Assembly (NCBI RefSeq): GCF_018122655.1
Contig: NZ_JAGRQC010000002.1
Span: 434,001-498,000 of the forward strand
Source: Stakelama marina
Lineage (GTDB): Bacteria > Pseudomonadota > Alphaproteobacteria > Sphingomonadales > Sphingomonadaceae
Direction: 5' to 3'
Length of the DNA: 64,000 nt
Positions 29,238 through 38,829 of the stretch are shown piece by piece. The position numbers and the translations under genes were made by a program. The notes under the pieces were generated by a model. That model saw nothing but the letters and a program-made list of their open reading frames with translations. It made no database searches and was not told the origin of the DNA. Each line of letters starts with the position of its first letter. The stretch's first letter is position 1.

Positions 29238-30017
29238 ATGCGCAATCCGCACGGCACCCCGATCTGGTACGAGCTGACGACCGCCGATCCCGACGCGTCC
29301 AAGGCATTTTACGACGATGTCGTCGGCTGGACAGTCGATGCCGAACCGCAGATTCCGGGCATGGACTACCGGATGATCAATATCGCTGGCGGCGATCAGG
29401 TCGGCGGCGTCATGCGGCTGACCGACGAGATGCTGGGCGGCGGCGCCAATCCCGGCTGGTTCTTCTATATCGGCGTCGACGATGTCGACGCGACGGTGGA
29501 AAAGGTAAAGGCGGCCGGCGGCGGCGTCATCATGCCGCCCTGGACCATCGAGGGCGTCGGCCGCATGGCGTTGGTGCATGATCCGCAGGGGCTGCCCTTC
29601 TACGTCATGCGCGGAGAGCCCGACGAACAAAGCACCGCCTTCGACCCGACCGGCATGGGAAAGTGCAACTGGAACGAGCTGTCGACACCGGATCAGGAGG
29701 GCGCGCAGGCCTTTTACGGCGACGTGTTCGGCTGGACCTTCCCTGACACAATGCCGATGGGCGACATGGGGGATTACGTCTTCGTCGCAGTCGGCGACAC
29801 GACCATCGGCGCGACGATGACCGCACCCGATTCCGGCCCGCCGCCGGGCTGGCGCTTCTATTTTCGCGCACCCGATATCGAGAAGGCAGCGGAGACGGTG
29901 AAGGCAAAGGGCGGCACCGTGCACCACGGCCCCGCAGAGGTACCCGGCGGCGACCGCATCATCATCGCCAGCGATCCCGCCGGCGTGATGTTCGGCGTTG
30001 TCGGCCCCGGCGAATGA
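29238..30017 (+). CDS. Two-domain VOC (glyoxalase/bleomycin-resistance fold) protein
   Basis: A 259-residue protein with two VOC modules. Module one (about 1-125) starts [20 protein letters not shown] and contains [25 protein letters not shown]. Module two (about 130-259) starts [24 protein letters not shown] and ends [16 protein letters not shown]. This layout is common in CFP-30-like hydroxylases and glyoxalase-like proteins of actinobacteria and alphaproteobacteria. The His/Glu metal ligands of true glyoxalase I are not obvious, so catalysis is uncertain. It has AGGAGAAG upstream and overlaps the next gene's region. Confidence 0.88.
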   Translation: MRNPHGTPIWYELTTADPDASKAFYDDVVGWTVDAEPQIPGMDYRMINIAGGDQVGGVMRLTDEMLGGGANPGWFFYIGVDDVDATVEKVKAAGGGVIMPPWTIEGVGRMALVHDPQGLPFYVMRGEPDEQSTAFDPTGMGKCNWNELSTPDQEGAQAFYGDVFGWTFPDTMPMGDMGDYVFVAVGDTTIGATMTAPDSGPPPGWRFYFRAPDIEKAAETVKAKGGTVHHGPAEVPGGDRIIIASDPAGVMFGVVGPGE

Positions 30018-30028
30018 AGAGGCGCGAT

Positions 30029-30526
30029 ATGACTGACAAGCTGGTGACCTGCCTGTGGTTTGATCATGGCGAAGCGCGAAAGGCGGCCGAATTCTACGCC
30101 GCGACCTTTCCCGACAGTCATGTCGACACGGTGCACAAGGCGGCGGCCGACTATCCCGGCGGCGCGGAAGGGAACGAACTGACGGTCGAATTCACCGTTC
30201 TCGGCCGCGCCTTTATCGGGCTGAACGGCGGCCCCAATTTCAAGCCCGACGAAGCGGTCAGCTTCATGGTAGTGACCGAGGATCAGAAAGAGACCGACCG
30301 CTACTGGCACGCGATCGTCGGCAATGGCGGCGAGGAAAGCATGTGTGGCTGGTGCCGCGATCGCTGGGGCTTTTGCTGGCAGATCACGCCGCGCGCACTG
30401 CTCGACGCGATGGCCGACCGCGATTCCGCCGCCGCCAAGCGCGCGATGGAGGCGATGATGACGATGCAGAAGATCGACATTGCCCGAATAGAGGCCGCGC
30501 GCGCGGGTCAGCCACCGCATGCGTAG
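30029..30526 (+). CDS. VOC family protein of the PhnB/3-dmu-9-3-mt type
   Basis: A 165-residue protein of the PhnB-like VOC branch, recognised by [21 protein letters not shown], the [18 protein letters not shown] core and the [16 protein letters not shown] end. ATG 30029 is preferred because GAAGAGG lies just upstream; an ATG at 30014 overlaps the preceding stop. Members are annotated as 3-demethylubiquinone methyltransferase-like, but that activity is not supported for this fold. The role is probably binding or modification of a small molecule. Confidence 0.86.
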   Translation: MTDKLVTCLWFDHGEARKAAEFYAATFPDSHVDTVHKAAADYPGGAEGNELTVEFTVLGRAFIGLNGGPNFKPDEAVSFMVVTEDQKETDRYWHAIVGNGGEESMCGWCRDRWGFCWQITPRALLDAMADRDSAAAKRAMEAMMTMQKIDIARIEAARAGQPPHA

Positions 30527-31178
30527 GATCATCGGCAGCGCCTTCGTCTCGCTCGACGGCGTGATGCAGGCACCCGGCGGACCGAGCGAGGACTGGACCG
30601 GAGGCTTCGAATATGGCGGCTGGCTGTGGCCACTGGGCGATAATGCGACCGATAGCTGGATCGGCGAATTGTTCGACCGTCCCTACGACCTTCTTCTCGG
30701 CCGCAAGACCTATGAAATCTTCGCCGCCTATTGGCCCTATGTCGATGCCGAAAACCCCATCGCGAAAGGCTTCAATGCCGCGGCCAAATATGTCCTGACC
30801 CGCGGACCGGAACAGCTCGAATGGGAGAACAGCCACCGGCTGCCGGATATCGCTGCGGTGGCCGAATTGAAAAAGGGCGACGGACCCGATCTCGTCATCC
30901 AGGGAAGCAGCACCCTCTATCCCGCGCTGCTCGAAGCCGGATTGCTCGACCAGTTCACGACACTGACCTATCCGCTCGTCCTCGGCAGCGGAAAGCGCCT
31001 GTTCGGCGATGGAACGCCGCCGCGCACGCTGAACCTCGTCCGTCACGAGGTTTCGCCAAAAGGCACCGTCATCGCGCGGTATGAACCTGCCGGCGACGTC
31101 GAAACCGGCAGTTTCGCAGCAATCGAACCGAGCGAGCGCGAAAAGGCCCGGCAGGACCGGATGAAGCGCGAAGATTGA
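30519..31178 (+). CDS. Dihydrofolate reductase-like (RibD C-terminal domain) protein
   Basis: A 219-residue NADPH-binding reductase of the RibD-C/YyaP group. It starts [21 protein letters not shown] and has [44 protein letters not shown] and [15 protein letters not shown], the standard signatures. Its start overlaps the previous gene by eight bases. It closes the operon that starts at the glyoxalase stub. True dihydrofolate reduction is not implied; related proteins reduce diverse carbonyl or pteridine-like substrates. The C-terminus is highly charged. Confidence 0.9.
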   Translation: MRRIIGSAFVSLDGVMQAPGGPSEDWTGGFEYGGWLWPLGDNATDSWIGELFDRPYDLLLGRKTYEIFAAYWPYVDAENPIAKGFNAAAKYVLTRGPEQLEWENSHRLPDIAAVAELKKGDGPDLVIQGSSTLYPALLEAGLLDQFTTLTYPLVLGSGKRLFGDGTPPRTLNLVRHEVSPKGTVIARYEPAGDVETGSFAAIEPSEREKARQDRMKRED

Positions 31179-31184
31179 CGCGCT

Positions 31185-32576
31185 TCAGCGGCAGTCGCCG
31201 ATGCCGAGGAGCAGGACGTCGTGCGGCGCGACGGTCGCGGTCACCCGCGATGACGCGGAAAGCGGCCTGTTCTTCCACAAATCGCAGGCGGCAAGCTGAG
31301 CCGCATTGACGCCGAGCAGCGACCAGGCGGCGTCGATGTGGAGCGGGGCGTCATCGGCGTTGAAGATCGCAACGGTATCGACCGGCTGCCCCTTGGGCGC
31401 CGAAATCCACAGGCGCGCGCCACCGAGCGACGCAGGCAGCGCCGAAAGCGGATGGCTGACCCGGTCCTGCTGATCGAGCGCGATAACCGCGTGGTTCATC
31501 ACGATCCCACGCGTCGCGTCATCAAGCTCGGTCAGGTTGCCGCCAAGGATCAGCGGAGACCGGGCGATCGCGAACAGCGTGAAGGCCGTGCGCATCTCCG
31601 CATCGCCAAGTCGCGACTGGCGCGGATCGCCCCAGCCGGGATGCGGGCGCAGCGATCCAAAGGGCAGCATGTCCGCATCGGGCCAGGAATCGGGGCCGAC
31701 ATGGCCGTTCCACTTGGCGAGATTGGCAAAGGCCGATTTCACCCCATTGGGCCAGTCGGCATCGTCGAATGTCCAGCCGTCCCACAGATCGTCGGCGATG
31801 CGCCACATCTGCGACCAGCGGTTCATCCGGTCGAAATTCTTGAGGCGCGCCGGCCCCGGCGAAAGGCTGAGCACCATCGGCCGGCCGGACCGCGCAATGG
31901 CCTTGCCGATCTGGCGAATTTCGCTCGGTCGGTAGGGATGGTCGGCGATGCAATCGACCTTGACGAAATCGACGCCCCAACCGGCATATTGGCGCATCAG
32001 CGAATCATAATAGGCCTGACCCGCGGCATTGTCGGCGATGCCGTAATTGCCGTCGTCCCACGGGCAGGTCGCCTGCCGGTCGGCGGCCTCGGCGGCATGA
32101 AATCGCGAACCGGCGATCGGCATGTTGGCCTCGACTGCAGCCTTGGGGATGCCGCGGATGACATGGATGCCGAATTTCAGCCCCTGTGCGTGCACCCAGT
32201 CGCCAAGCGCGCGGAGGCCGTGGCCGTCCGCTGCCGACGGAAAGCGCGCGACGACCGGAAGCAGGCGGCCATGCGCGTCGATCCGGTATTTGCGCGTCGC
32301 AAGGTCCTTGGCGAACGGATCGGCCATGTACCAGCCTTCGTCGATGACGGCATAGGTCCAGCCGAGGTCCTTCCACCCCGCCAGCACGCGGACATTGTCC
32401 TTGAACTGCGCTTCGTCGATGGTCAGGCCGTAAGCGTCCCAGCTGTTCCAGCCCATCGGCGGCCTGGGGGCGATGTCCTCCGCATGCACAGGCAACGCGG
32501 CGAGACCTGCGATCAGCACCGCGAGCATGGCACCCAGCCACGCCCGCGCCGTTCCGTTTTGCTTCGACGCGCGCAT
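31185..32576 (-). CDS. Secreted GH27 alpha-galactosidase-like glycoside hydrolase
   Basis: It hydrolyses terminal alpha-galactosidic (or related) residues with retention. It has 463 residues from ATG 32576, chosen because GGGGAGG sits upstream; a start at 32606 is possible. Signal peptide ends AALPVHA. The (beta/alpha)8 domain opens with PPMGWNSWDAYG, the GH27 fingerprint. The nucleophile aspartate is in DFVKVDCIAD, and the acid/base aspartate lies in the WRIADDLWDGWTFDDADW region (split). A C-terminal beta-sandwich follows. It is monocistronic with no transporter beside it, and converges on the reductase gene. Confidence 0.9.
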   Translation of the reverse strand: MRASKQNGTARAWLGAMLAVLIAGLAALPVHAEDIAPRPPMGWNSWDAYGLTIDEAQFKDNVRVLAGWKDLGWTYAVIDEGWYMADPFAKDLATRKYRIDAHGRLLPVVARFPSAADGHGLRALGDWVHAQGLKFGIHVIRGIPKAAVEANMPIAGSRFHAAEAADRQATCPWDDGNYGIADNAAGQAYYDSLMRQYAGWGVDFVKVDCIADHPYRPSEIRQIGKAIARSGRPMVLSLSPGPARLKNFDRMNRWSQMWRIADDLWDGWTFDDADWPNGVKSAFANLAKWNGHVGPDSWPDADMLPFGSLRPHPGWGDPRQSRLGDAEMRTAFTLFAIARSPLILGGNLTELDDATRGIVMNHAVIALDQQDRVSHPLSALPASLGGARLWISAPKGQPVDTVAIFNADDAPLHIDAAWSLLGVNAAQLAACDLWKNRPLSASSRVTATVAPHDVLLLGIGDCR

Positions 32577-32645
32577 CAGTCCTCCCCTGTTACCGCTATC
32601 CAGCATCGGCCAGCGGCGAGGCTCGCGTCAACCACGATGGCCGGA

Positions 32646-33248
32646 TCAGGCGAAGGCCGGGGAGCCTTTCAGCTGCTGATAGGCCTCGATCACGCGCTGC
32701 AGCGCCTTTTCGTGGGTGCGGTCGCCGCCATTGCGGTCGGGATGATATTCGCGGACCAGCGCGCTGTAACGGCTGCGCAGCATCGACCGATCGGCATTGG
32801 TGTCGAGGCCGAGCACCTGGAGCGCGCGGCGATCGCGTTCGCTCAGCGGCTTGCCGTCGCGCCGCGCTCGCTGAACCTTGTTGCGGAACCGCGCGCCGAT
32901 CGCGTCGAGCGGATCGGCGAATTCCGACCAGGACGGAGGTCGGTCGGCGCCGGTAGAGGCAAAGGCGCGCGTCTCACGCTCCCATCCCGAATAGGGGCGC
33001 TGGGCATCGTGAATCTCGTCGGCCGACATGCCTTCGAAGAAATTATAGCCGGAATTGAATTCACGGATATGGTCGAGGCAGAACCAGCGCCAGCCGCGCG
33101 GCCCCTCCCCCGTCGGCCCGCCGTCGAGCGGCGGCGCGCGGAACTCTCCGGCTTCGTCGCATCCCGGCGCCATGCACCGGTGACCGCTGTCGATACGGCC
33201 ATGGAAACGGGTATTCGGTCTTTCTCTTCTACGTTCGGCGCGCGCCAC
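32646..33248 (-). CDS. J-domain (DnaJ-like) co-chaperone
   Basis: About 200 residues. The C-terminal J domain (ALQVLGLDTNADRSMLRSRY, then LVREYHPDRNGG) carries the HPD tripeptide needed to stimulate DnaK ATPase. The N-terminal part has a CMAPGC...WFCLDHI cysteine/histidine cluster, possibly metal binding. GTG 33248 follows GGGGAG and is preferred; the frame is open to TTG 33260. It is divergent from bolA; this pairing is common in alphaproteobacteria, where cobS is often next door (here 5 kb away). Confidence 0.87.
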   Translation of the reverse strand: MARAERRRERPNTRFHGRIDSGHRCMAPGCDEAGEFRAPPLDGGPTGEGPRGWRWFCLDHIREFNSGYNFFEGMSADEIHDAQRPYSGWERETRAFASTGADRPPSWSEFADPLDAIGARFRNKVQRARRDGKPLSERDRRALQVLGLDTNADRSMLRSRYSALVREYHPDRNGGDRTHEKALQRVIEAYQQLKGSPAFA

Positions 33249-33283
33249 GCGACTCCCCAAGGCAAATCCACTATATAGGCGCC

Positions 33284-33586
33284 ATGTCCGATACCGCTAC
33301 CGACCGCACCGCCCAACCCCGTGTCGCCGACCTGATCGAACAGCGCCTGAAAGACGCCCTCGATCCGACGCATCTGGAGGTTATCAACGACAGTCACCAC
33401 CATGCCGGTCATGCCGGCGACGATGGCACCGGCGAGAGCCATTTCACCGTTATCGTCGAAAGCCGGACCTTTGCCGGCCGGTCTCGCGTTCAACGCCAGA
33501 GATTGGTGAATAAGGCCCTGGCCGACCTGCTGGAGACGCGCATTCACGCGCTGGCGATCCGTGCGAGGGCCCCGGAAGAGGGATAG
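33284..33586 (+). CDS. BolA family protein
   Basis: A 100-residue BolA-like protein, thought to act with monothiol glutaredoxins in iron-sulfur handling. The class II KH-like core is visible: LKDALDPTHLEVINDSHHHAGH, then SHFTVIVESRTFAGRSRVQR and RLVNKALADLLETRIHALAI. The His-rich loop HHHAGH and the conserved invariant histidine in IHALAI are candidate cluster ligands. It is immediately followed by a GST gene (one-base gap), so the two are co-transcribed. Confidence 0.93.
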   Translation: MSDTATDRTAQPRVADLIEQRLKDALDPTHLEVINDSHHHAGHAGDDGTGESHFTVIVESRTFAGRSRVQRQRLVNKALADLLETRIHALAIRARAPEEG

Positions 33587-33587
33587 C

Positions 33588-34292
33588 ATGACCTACAGGC
33601 TCTGGTACTGGCCGAGCATCCAGGGGCGCGGCGAATTCGTCCGCGTGTCGCTGGAAGCCGGCGGGATCGATTATGTCGACTGCGCGCGCGAGGAAGGCGT
33701 TGATGCGCTGGTCGAAAACATGGAAGCGTATAAGCGCCCGCCCTATGCACCGCCCTATCTGGAGCTTGACGGCATGGCGATCGCGCATGTCGCCAACATC
33801 CTCCTCTATCTCGGCGAGCGCCATGCCCTCGCACCGTCGAACATGGCCGACCGATACTGGCTGCACCAGATCGAACTGACGATTGCCGACATGGTGGCGG
33901 AGGCGCATAATGTGCACCACCCGGTCGGCGGCGGCGCCTATTACGAGGATCAGAAGGACGAAGCCGCGCGCGCCGCCCAGCAGTTCCGCGAAGAACGCAT
34001 GCCCAAATTCCTCGGCCATTTCGAAGCGGCCGCCAAGGCGAACGAAGGCGACTGGCTGATCGACCATCGCTGGTGCTATACCGATTGCTCGCTGTTCCAG
34101 CTGGTCGAGGGGCTACGCTACATGTTCCCCAAGCGGATGAAGACGATCGAGCCCGACATTCCGAAGCTGATCGCGATCCACGACGCGGTCGCCGACCTGC
34201 CGGGGGTCAAATCCTATCTGAACAGCGACCGGCGCCTGCCCTTCAACGAAGACGGCATCTTCCGCCACTATCCGGAACTCGACGGGCAATAG
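33588..34292 (+). CDS. Glutathione S-transferase
   Basis: A 234-residue GST. The N-terminal domain YRLWYWPSIQGRGEFVRVSL resembles the sigma/alpha-like class with an N-terminal catalytic tyrosine. PPYLELDGMAIAHVANILLYLG holds the glutathione site region. The helical C-terminal domain contains CYTDCSLFQLVEGLRYMFP and KSYLNSDRRLPFNEDGIF. It starts one base after bolA. The physiological substrate is unknown. It converges on the DUF6445 gene 16 bases away. Confidence 0.9.
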   Translation: MTYRLWYWPSIQGRGEFVRVSLEAGGIDYVDCAREEGVDALVENMEAYKRPPYAPPYLELDGMAIAHVANILLYLGERHALAPSNMADRYWLHQIELTIADMVAEAHNVHHPVGGGAYYEDQKDEAARAAQQFREERMPKFLGHFEAAAKANEGDWLIDHRWCYTDCSLFQLVEGLRYMFPKRMKTIEPDIPKLIAIHDAVADLPGVKSYLNSDRRLPFNEDGIFRHYPELDGQ

Positions 34293-34308
34293 ACGCGCCG
34301 CAAGACAC

Positions 34309-34914
34309 CTAACGCTTCGGCTGAAAGAACATCACCATGATCAGCCGGCCGTTTTCCAGACAGTTGCCGAACCCGGGTCCAGCAGTGTGCCACATCCACG
34401 GACGAAGGAGCAGCAGCCGGTTATAGCGCATCGGCACCTCCATCGTCTTTTCCCATTTGGATTCATCGTTGCTGTGCTTGTTCAGCACTTCTGTTTCGAG
34501 TTGCGCCGTTGAAGAAAACCCGGCGGCCCTCAGCTCCTCATGTGTGATCGGAGCGCGATCGCTGTTGGTCGGCTTGTGTCGAAAAAATTCGGTCCCGCCC
34601 TGGCAGTCTTCAGGTCGGCTGAGGTACAAAATGCCGGACCAATAGCCCGGATCAATGTGTACCCGTCCCAGACCTACTTCGCCTTCGAGCGTAATACGGC
34701 ATTTCGAATGGGACCGCAGTGGTTGAATGGGGGTCAACGCCTCGCCGGTCAGACGCGACACCTCCTCCGACAATCCGGTGATTTCCATACGCTGCTCGGA
34801 ATTGCGACCGGCAAATGCGCCCTGAAGGTCAGGATAGCTAAGGCGCAAAGCCGCTGCGCGAACGGCATCCGGCCGTTGCAGAAAATCATCCACGACAAGA
34901 AGTGAGGTCGGCAT
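34309..34914 (-). CDS. DUF6445-type 2-oxoglutarate/Fe(II) oxygenase-fold protein
   Basis: A 201-residue protein that resembles the DUF6445 family. The opening VVDDFLQRPDAVRAAAL is typical. A facial triad can be proposed: His86 and Asp88 in VHIDPGYWSG, His176 in MWHTAGPGFG, with Arg190 as 2-oxoglutarate anchor, as in the 2OG-Fe(II) dioxygenase fold. Its base composition looks less GC-rich than the flanks, suggesting later acquisition. Members often sit in sphingomonad and caulobacter loci with tryptophan halogenases and TonB receptors; none is adjacent here. The substrate is unknown. Confidence 0.7.
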   Translation of the reverse strand: MPTSLLVVDDFLQRPDAVRAAALRLSYPDLQGAFAGRNSEQRMEITGLSEEVSRLTGEALTPIQPLRSHSKCRITLEGEVGLGRVHIDPGYWSGILYLSRPEDCQGGTEFFRHKPTNSDRAPITHEELRAAGFSSTAQLETEVLNKHSNDESKWEKTMEVPMRYNRLLLLRPWMWHTAGPGFGNCLENGRLIMVMFFQPKR

Positions 34915-34978
34915 CCAACGGGCTTAGACAAAGCAATCGAACGTGGCAAACCGGGCCGAAGCGCGTATGTTGTCTCCG

Positions 34979-35893
34979 ATGACACGCCGATCGTCCTCTG
35001 AAGACCTGATCCTGCAGACGATCACGCCTGCGACGCATGATCTCGGCGGGTTCAAGGTCCACCGGACGCTGCCCAACAAGCAGCGCACGATGGTCGGGCC
35101 GTTCCTGTTCTTCGACCAGATGGGACCGGCGCATCTTTCGGTGGGCGAAGGCATCGACGTTCGTCCGCATCCGCATATCAACCTCGCGACCGTCACCTAT
35201 CTGTTCGCCGGCGCGATCGACCACCGCGATTCGCTCGGCACCTTCGCGACGATCGAGCCGGGCGCGGTGAACCTGATGACCGCGGGGTCGGGCATCGTCC
35301 ATTCCGAGCGGTCGCCATCGGCCGAGCGCGCGGTCGGGCCCGAGCTGTCGGGCATTCAGACCTGGATCGCGCTCCCCGACGGACAGGAAGAAATCGCGCC
35401 CGCTTTCGAACATGTCGCGCGCGCCGAGCTGCCGGTGGTCGAAGACAGCGGTGTGAAGGCGCGAGTGGTGATGGGTTCGCTCTGGGGCCGCAGCGCGCCG
35501 ACGACGACCTATGCCGATACGATCTATGCCGACATCGCGCTGGCCGGTGGCGGGTCGATCCCGATCGACTCCGGTGCCGACGAGCGCGCCGTCTATGTCG
35601 CCGAGGGCGATATTACGCTCGACGGAATGCGGCTCGATCCGATGACGCTGTATCTGCTGCGCCCCGGCGCAGAGGCGACGCTACGCTCCGACGGCGGCGC
35701 GCGGGTGATGCTGTGCGGCGGTGAGGCCTTCGCGACGCCGCGCCATGTCTGGTGGAATTTCGTGTCGTCCTCACGCGAGCGGATCAACGAGGCGAAGCGG
35801 GCGTGGCGCGCGGGCGAATTTGCAAAGGTCCCGGACGACGACAAGGAGTGGATCCCGATCCCCGAGGTGCCGAAAACGGTAAGCTATCCCTGA
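34979..35893 (+). CDS. Pirin family protein
   Basis: A 304-residue bicupin. The N-terminal cupin has the pirin metal set His64, His66 (RPHPHINLATV), His108 and Glu110 (AGSGIVHSE). PNKQRTMVGPFLFFDQMGP and YVAEGDITLDGMRL mark the two domains. Bacterial pirins have been linked to quercetinase activity and to redox sensing. ATG 34979 is taken as start; 34967 is also possible. It is divergent from the DUF6445 gene. No operon partner. Confidence 0.92.
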   Translation: MTRRSSSEDLILQTITPATHDLGGFKVHRTLPNKQRTMVGPFLFFDQMGPAHLSVGEGIDVRPHPHINLATVTYLFAGAIDHRDSLGTFATIEPGAVNLMTAGSGIVHSERSPSAERAVGPELSGIQTWIALPDGQEEIAPAFEHVARAELPVVEDSGVKARVVMGSLWGRSAPTTTYADTIYADIALAGGGSIPIDSGADERAVYVAEGDITLDGMRLDPMTLYLLRPGAEATLRSDGGARVMLCGGEAFATPRHVWWNFVSSSRERINEAKRAWRAGEFAKVPDDDKEWIPIPEVPKTVSYP

Positions 35894-35988
35894 AGCCGTC
35901 GCTGAGCCTATCGCCGGCACCGTTGTTCGTGACGGCACTTCCGGGCGGCGGCATTTCAAGGCTAATGTCACTCGTCACGGATAAAGAC

Positions 35989-36017
35989 ACGGGTTCCTGC
36001 CTGCGCAGAAACGACGG
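35989..36017. repeat. Short dyad repeat of the sphingomonad intergenic type
   Basis: GTTCCTGC-CTGC-GCAGAAAC (35993-36012) is an 8-bp dyad with one mismatch, flanked by ACGG and GACGG. The wording ACGGGTTCCTGCCTGCGCAG resembles interspersed intergenic repeats commonly met in sphingomonad genomes; recognised from memory. It lies just before the hydrolase ribosome site. Confidence 0.4.
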
Positions 36018-36025
36018 AGGGGAAT

Positions 36026-36904
36026 ATGGACACATATCGCATCGACCTGCCGACCGGCGTGGCGCTCGACGTCGTTACCGCGGGCGACCCGGCTTCGCCC
36101 GCCATGCTGTTCCTCCACGGCTTTCCCGAATCGCATCGTACCTGGCGGCACCAGATCGAGGAATTCGCGCGCGATCATTTCGTCATCGCGCCCGACCAGC
36201 GCGGCTTTGCGCGATCGGACAAGCCCGAGGGCGTCGAGAATTACACACCCGACAAGCCGGTCGCCGATGCGCTCGCCATCGCCGACCATTTCGACAAGCA
36301 GCGCTTCGTCCTTGTCGGCCATGACTGGGGCGGCGCGATCGCGTGGATGCTGGCGCTCAACCATCCCGACCGCGTCGAAAAACTCATCATCTGCAACGCC
36401 CCGCACCCCTTCGTCTTCCAGAAGTCGCTGTTCGACGACATGGACCAGCGCGAGGCGAGCCAGTATATCCGCGCCTTCCGCAATCCCGACCTCGAAAAGC
36501 ACATCGATTCGATCGGGCTGGAGGCGTTTTTCGACACGACCTTCGTCAAACATGCCGACCCCGAACTGCTCGCGCCCGAGAAGGCGAACTATCTGGATGA
36601 ATGGTCGCAGCCGGGTGCGATGACGGCGATGCTCAACTGGTACCGGGCAAGCGCGGTCCAGGTGCCGGCGATGGACGAGACTCCCGAGCGGCCGGCGTTC
36701 CTCGACGCGCCCTTCCCGCCGATCAAGATGCCGACGCTGGTCATCTGGGGAATGAAGGACACCGCGCTGCTGCCGGTCCAGCTCGAAGGGCTGGAAGAGG
36801 TCGTGCCGAATCTTACGGTGGTGAAGGTCGACGCCGGGCATTTCGTGCCGTGGGAAGCGCCGGACAAGGTCAATGCGGCGATGCGCGAGTGGCTGGGGAA
36901 GTAA
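36026..36904 (+). CDS. Alpha/beta hydrolase of the epoxide hydrolase/dehalogenase group
   Basis: A 292-residue soluble hydrolase. The catalytic set is Asp100 (GHDWGG) as nucleophile, Asp245 (GMKDTALLP) as acid and His272 (DAGHFVPW). HGFPESHRTWRHQ is the oxyanion-hole motif. An Asp nucleophile means ester formation through an aspartyl intermediate, as in epoxide hydrolases and haloacid dehalogenases. Both remain possible; the HGFPES motif is more common in epoxide hydrolases. AGGGGAAT precedes the ATG. It converges on DUF2332 with a REP-like element between. Confidence 0.87.
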   Translation: MDTYRIDLPTGVALDVVTAGDPASPAMLFLHGFPESHRTWRHQIEEFARDHFVIAPDQRGFARSDKPEGVENYTPDKPVADALAIADHFDKQRFVLVGHDWGGAIAWMLALNHPDRVEKLIICNAPHPFVFQKSLFDDMDQREASQYIRAFRNPDLEKHIDSIGLEAFFDTTFVKHADPELLAPEKANYLDEWSQPGAMTAMLNWYRASAVQVPAMDETPERPAFLDAPFPPIKMPTLVIWGMKDTALLPVQLEGLEEVVPNLTVVKVDAGHFVPWEAPDKVNAAMREWLGK

Positions 36905-36914
36905 CGTCAGACAT

Positions 36915-37010
36915 CGTCATGCTGAACTTGTTTCAGCATCCGCCGCTGTTCAAGATTCCTGACCGAGCCTGAAGCATCACGGTGGACCCTGCACCAAGTT
37001 CAGGGTGACG
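36915..37010. repeat. REP-like inverted element between convergent genes
   Basis: Two imperfect 27-bp arms face each other: 36915-36941 (CGTCATGCTGAACTTG onward) and 36984-37010 (ending CAAGTTCAGGGTGACG). The left arm is itself a hairpin, ATGCTGAA-CTTGT-TTCAGCAT. The wording matches the repeated GTCATGCTGAACTTG/TTCAGGGTGACG elements known between genes in sphingomonads. The right arm runs into the end of the DUF2332 gene (stop at 37000). It may serve as a bidirectional terminator. Confidence 0.65.
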
Positions 37011-38106
37011 AAGTAAGCGGCGCGGTCGCCAGCATCCGATATTCGCTCGTTTCGAACGGCTGCGGCAGGCCTTCCACCCAAAGGCCGTGCGCGTGCGCGA
37101 TCGCGACCAGCCGCCAGTTGCCGTCGCCGGGCCAGGACCGCACCCGCACCTCCTGCCGGCCGAGATCGCGGTTGGGCTCCATCATCACCCACGCCAGCGG
37201 CCGCTCCGCGGTGGCGCGTGCTGCGGCGTCGCGCATTGCCGCGCTGATCCGCTCAGCCGTCGCGTCGGGCAGATATTGCCATACCACCGAGTGCATCAGC
37301 ACAAGTGTGACGCCGGCGTCCTGCGGTTCGGCGAGTCGCGCTTCGACCCAGTCGGCGGCATCGGCCTGTGCCAGATCGACCGGCTTTTCGCGCTGCATCG
37401 CGATCGCACCGCGCACCCTCTCCAGCCGCTCGGGCACTTCCGCCCAGACATAGGCGGCAAGCCGCGCCTCAACCGCGGGATCGGTCGCGTCGAGCGGCCG
37501 GACGTCGCAACCGCGCGTCGATACGATCTCCACCTCTGCCGAAACCGGCTGTTCGCCGCGCCAATCGGGCGCGATCCGCACCGGGGCATCGGCGGGTCCG
37601 ACGCGCACATCGCCGAGATCGAAGCCATAGCGATCGATCAGAAGGTTGAGCCCCGCGCTCGATCCGATCTCCAATATCTCCAGCTTCGGCCCGTGCCGAC
37701 GGGCGACCTCCAGCAAGCCGGTCATCAGCGCGCCCGAGCGCCCCGGCTCATTGGTCTGCGGCGGGCCGTCGAGCCACGAACAGAGCCGCTCGTCATGATC
37801 GATCAGGACGCGCTGCAGCACGGCCTTCACCGCCCGCTCGTCGGTCACCGCCCCCAAAAAAACATCGGCCAGTTCGTCATCCGCACTCGCCAGCACCAGC
37901 GCATGCAGGCCACCGATCAGGCGTAGCGGAAGCGCATCGCGCGTCGGTTCGCCCGGCCAGTCGAGCACGCGCGCGCCGGTTCGGCTTTCGCGCGTCAGCC
38001 CCTTGGCCAGCGCAACGCAAATCCGCGCATAGATCGGCGCGTCCATCTGCTCGCAGTAGAATTGCTGGATCAGGAACGCGCCGCGATTGTTCTTCTCACT
38101 CGCCAT
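37000..38106 (-). CDS. DUF2332 family protein
   Basis: A 368-residue cytoplasmic protein of the DUF2332 family. Conserved segments are [18 protein letters not shown], the [20 protein letters not shown] segment (a methyltransferase-like GxSxG glycine loop), and [18 protein letters not shown]. The fold suggests an S-adenosylmethionine-type Rossmann domain, but no activity is assigned. The last codons and TGA lie inside the REP-like element, so the C-terminal TSSP may have been created by its insertion. It is divergent from hisG. Confidence 0.88.
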   Translation of the reverse strand: MASEKNNRGAFLIQQFYCEQMDAPIYARICVALAKGLTRESRTGARVLDWPGEPTRDALPLRLIGGLHALVLASADDELADVFLGAVTDERAVKAVLQRVLIDHDERLCSWLDGPPQTNEPGRSGALMTGLLEVARRHGPKLEILEIGSSAGLNLLIDRYGFDLGDVRVGPADAPVRIAPDWRGEQPVSAEVEIVSTRGCDVRPLDATDPAVEARLAAYVWAEVPERLERVRGAIAMQREKPVDLAQADAADWVEARLAEPQDAGVTLVLMHSVVWQYLPDATAERISAAMRDAAARATAERPLAWVMMEPNRDLGRQEVRVRSWPGDGNWRLVAIAHAHGLWVEGLPQPFETSEYRMLATAPLTSSP

Positions 38107-38166
38107 ATCGCCTCCTTCACCCCTTGTTGCGCATGCCGCCCGCCCCAAGTAAAGCCCGCCACGCCC

Positions 38167-38829
38167 ATGACCGAACCCGTTATCATCGCCGTGCCCAAGG
38201 GGCGCATTCTGGAAGAGGCGCTGCCGCTGCTCGCGCAGGTCGGCGTCGTGCCCGAACCCGCCTTCGCCGACGAGAGCAGCCGCGCGCTGCGTTTCAAGAC
38301 GAACCGCAGCGATATCGACATCATCCGCGTGCGCGCGTTCGACGTCGCGACCTTCGTCGCGCACGGCGCGGCGCAGCTCGGCATCGTCGGGTCGGATGTG
38401 ATCGGCGAATTCGGCTATTCGGAGCTCTACGCGCCGGTCGATCTGGGCATCGGCCATTGCCGGCTGTCGGTCGCGGAACCCGCCGACATGGCGGCGAAGG
38501 ACGATCCGCGCGGGTGGAGCCACGTTCGCATCGCGACCAAATATCCGGGCCTGACCCAGGCGCATTTCGAAGCGCGCGGCGTTCAGGCCGAATGCGTGAA
38601 GCTGAATGGTGCGATGGAACTGGCGCCGATCCTTGGCCTTGCCCCGCGCATCGTCGATCTCGTGTCGTCGGGCCGCACGCTCAAGGAAAACGGGCTGGTC
38701 GAGGTCGAGGTGATCGAGCAAGTGACCTCGCGCCTGATCGTCAACCGCGCAGGTTTCAAGACGCGCACCGACAAGGTCGTGCCGCTGGTCGATGCATTCC
38801 GCCGCACGGTGGCGGAGGCAGCGGCGTGA
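38167..38829 (+). CDS. hisG: ATP phosphoribosyltransferase, short form
   Basis: The first step of histidine synthesis: ATP plus PRPP gives phosphoribosyl-ATP. It has 220 residues, the short HisG form that lacks the C-terminal regulatory domain and needs HisZ, which is not in this window. Motifs are [36 protein letters not shown] and [16 protein letters not shown], the PRPP-binding loop. The hisD start overlaps the stop, so the two are coupled. Confidence 0.96.
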   Translation: MTEPVIIAVPKGRILEEALPLLAQVGVVPEPAFADESSRALRFKTNRSDIDIIRVRAFDVATFVAHGAAQLGIVGSDVIGEFGYSELYAPVDLGIGHCRLSVAEPADMAAKDDPRGWSHVRIATKYPGLTQAHFEARGVQAECVKLNGAMELAPILGLAPRIVDLVSSGRTLKENGLVEVEVIEQVTSRLIVNRAGFKTRTDKVVPLVDAFRRTVAEAAA

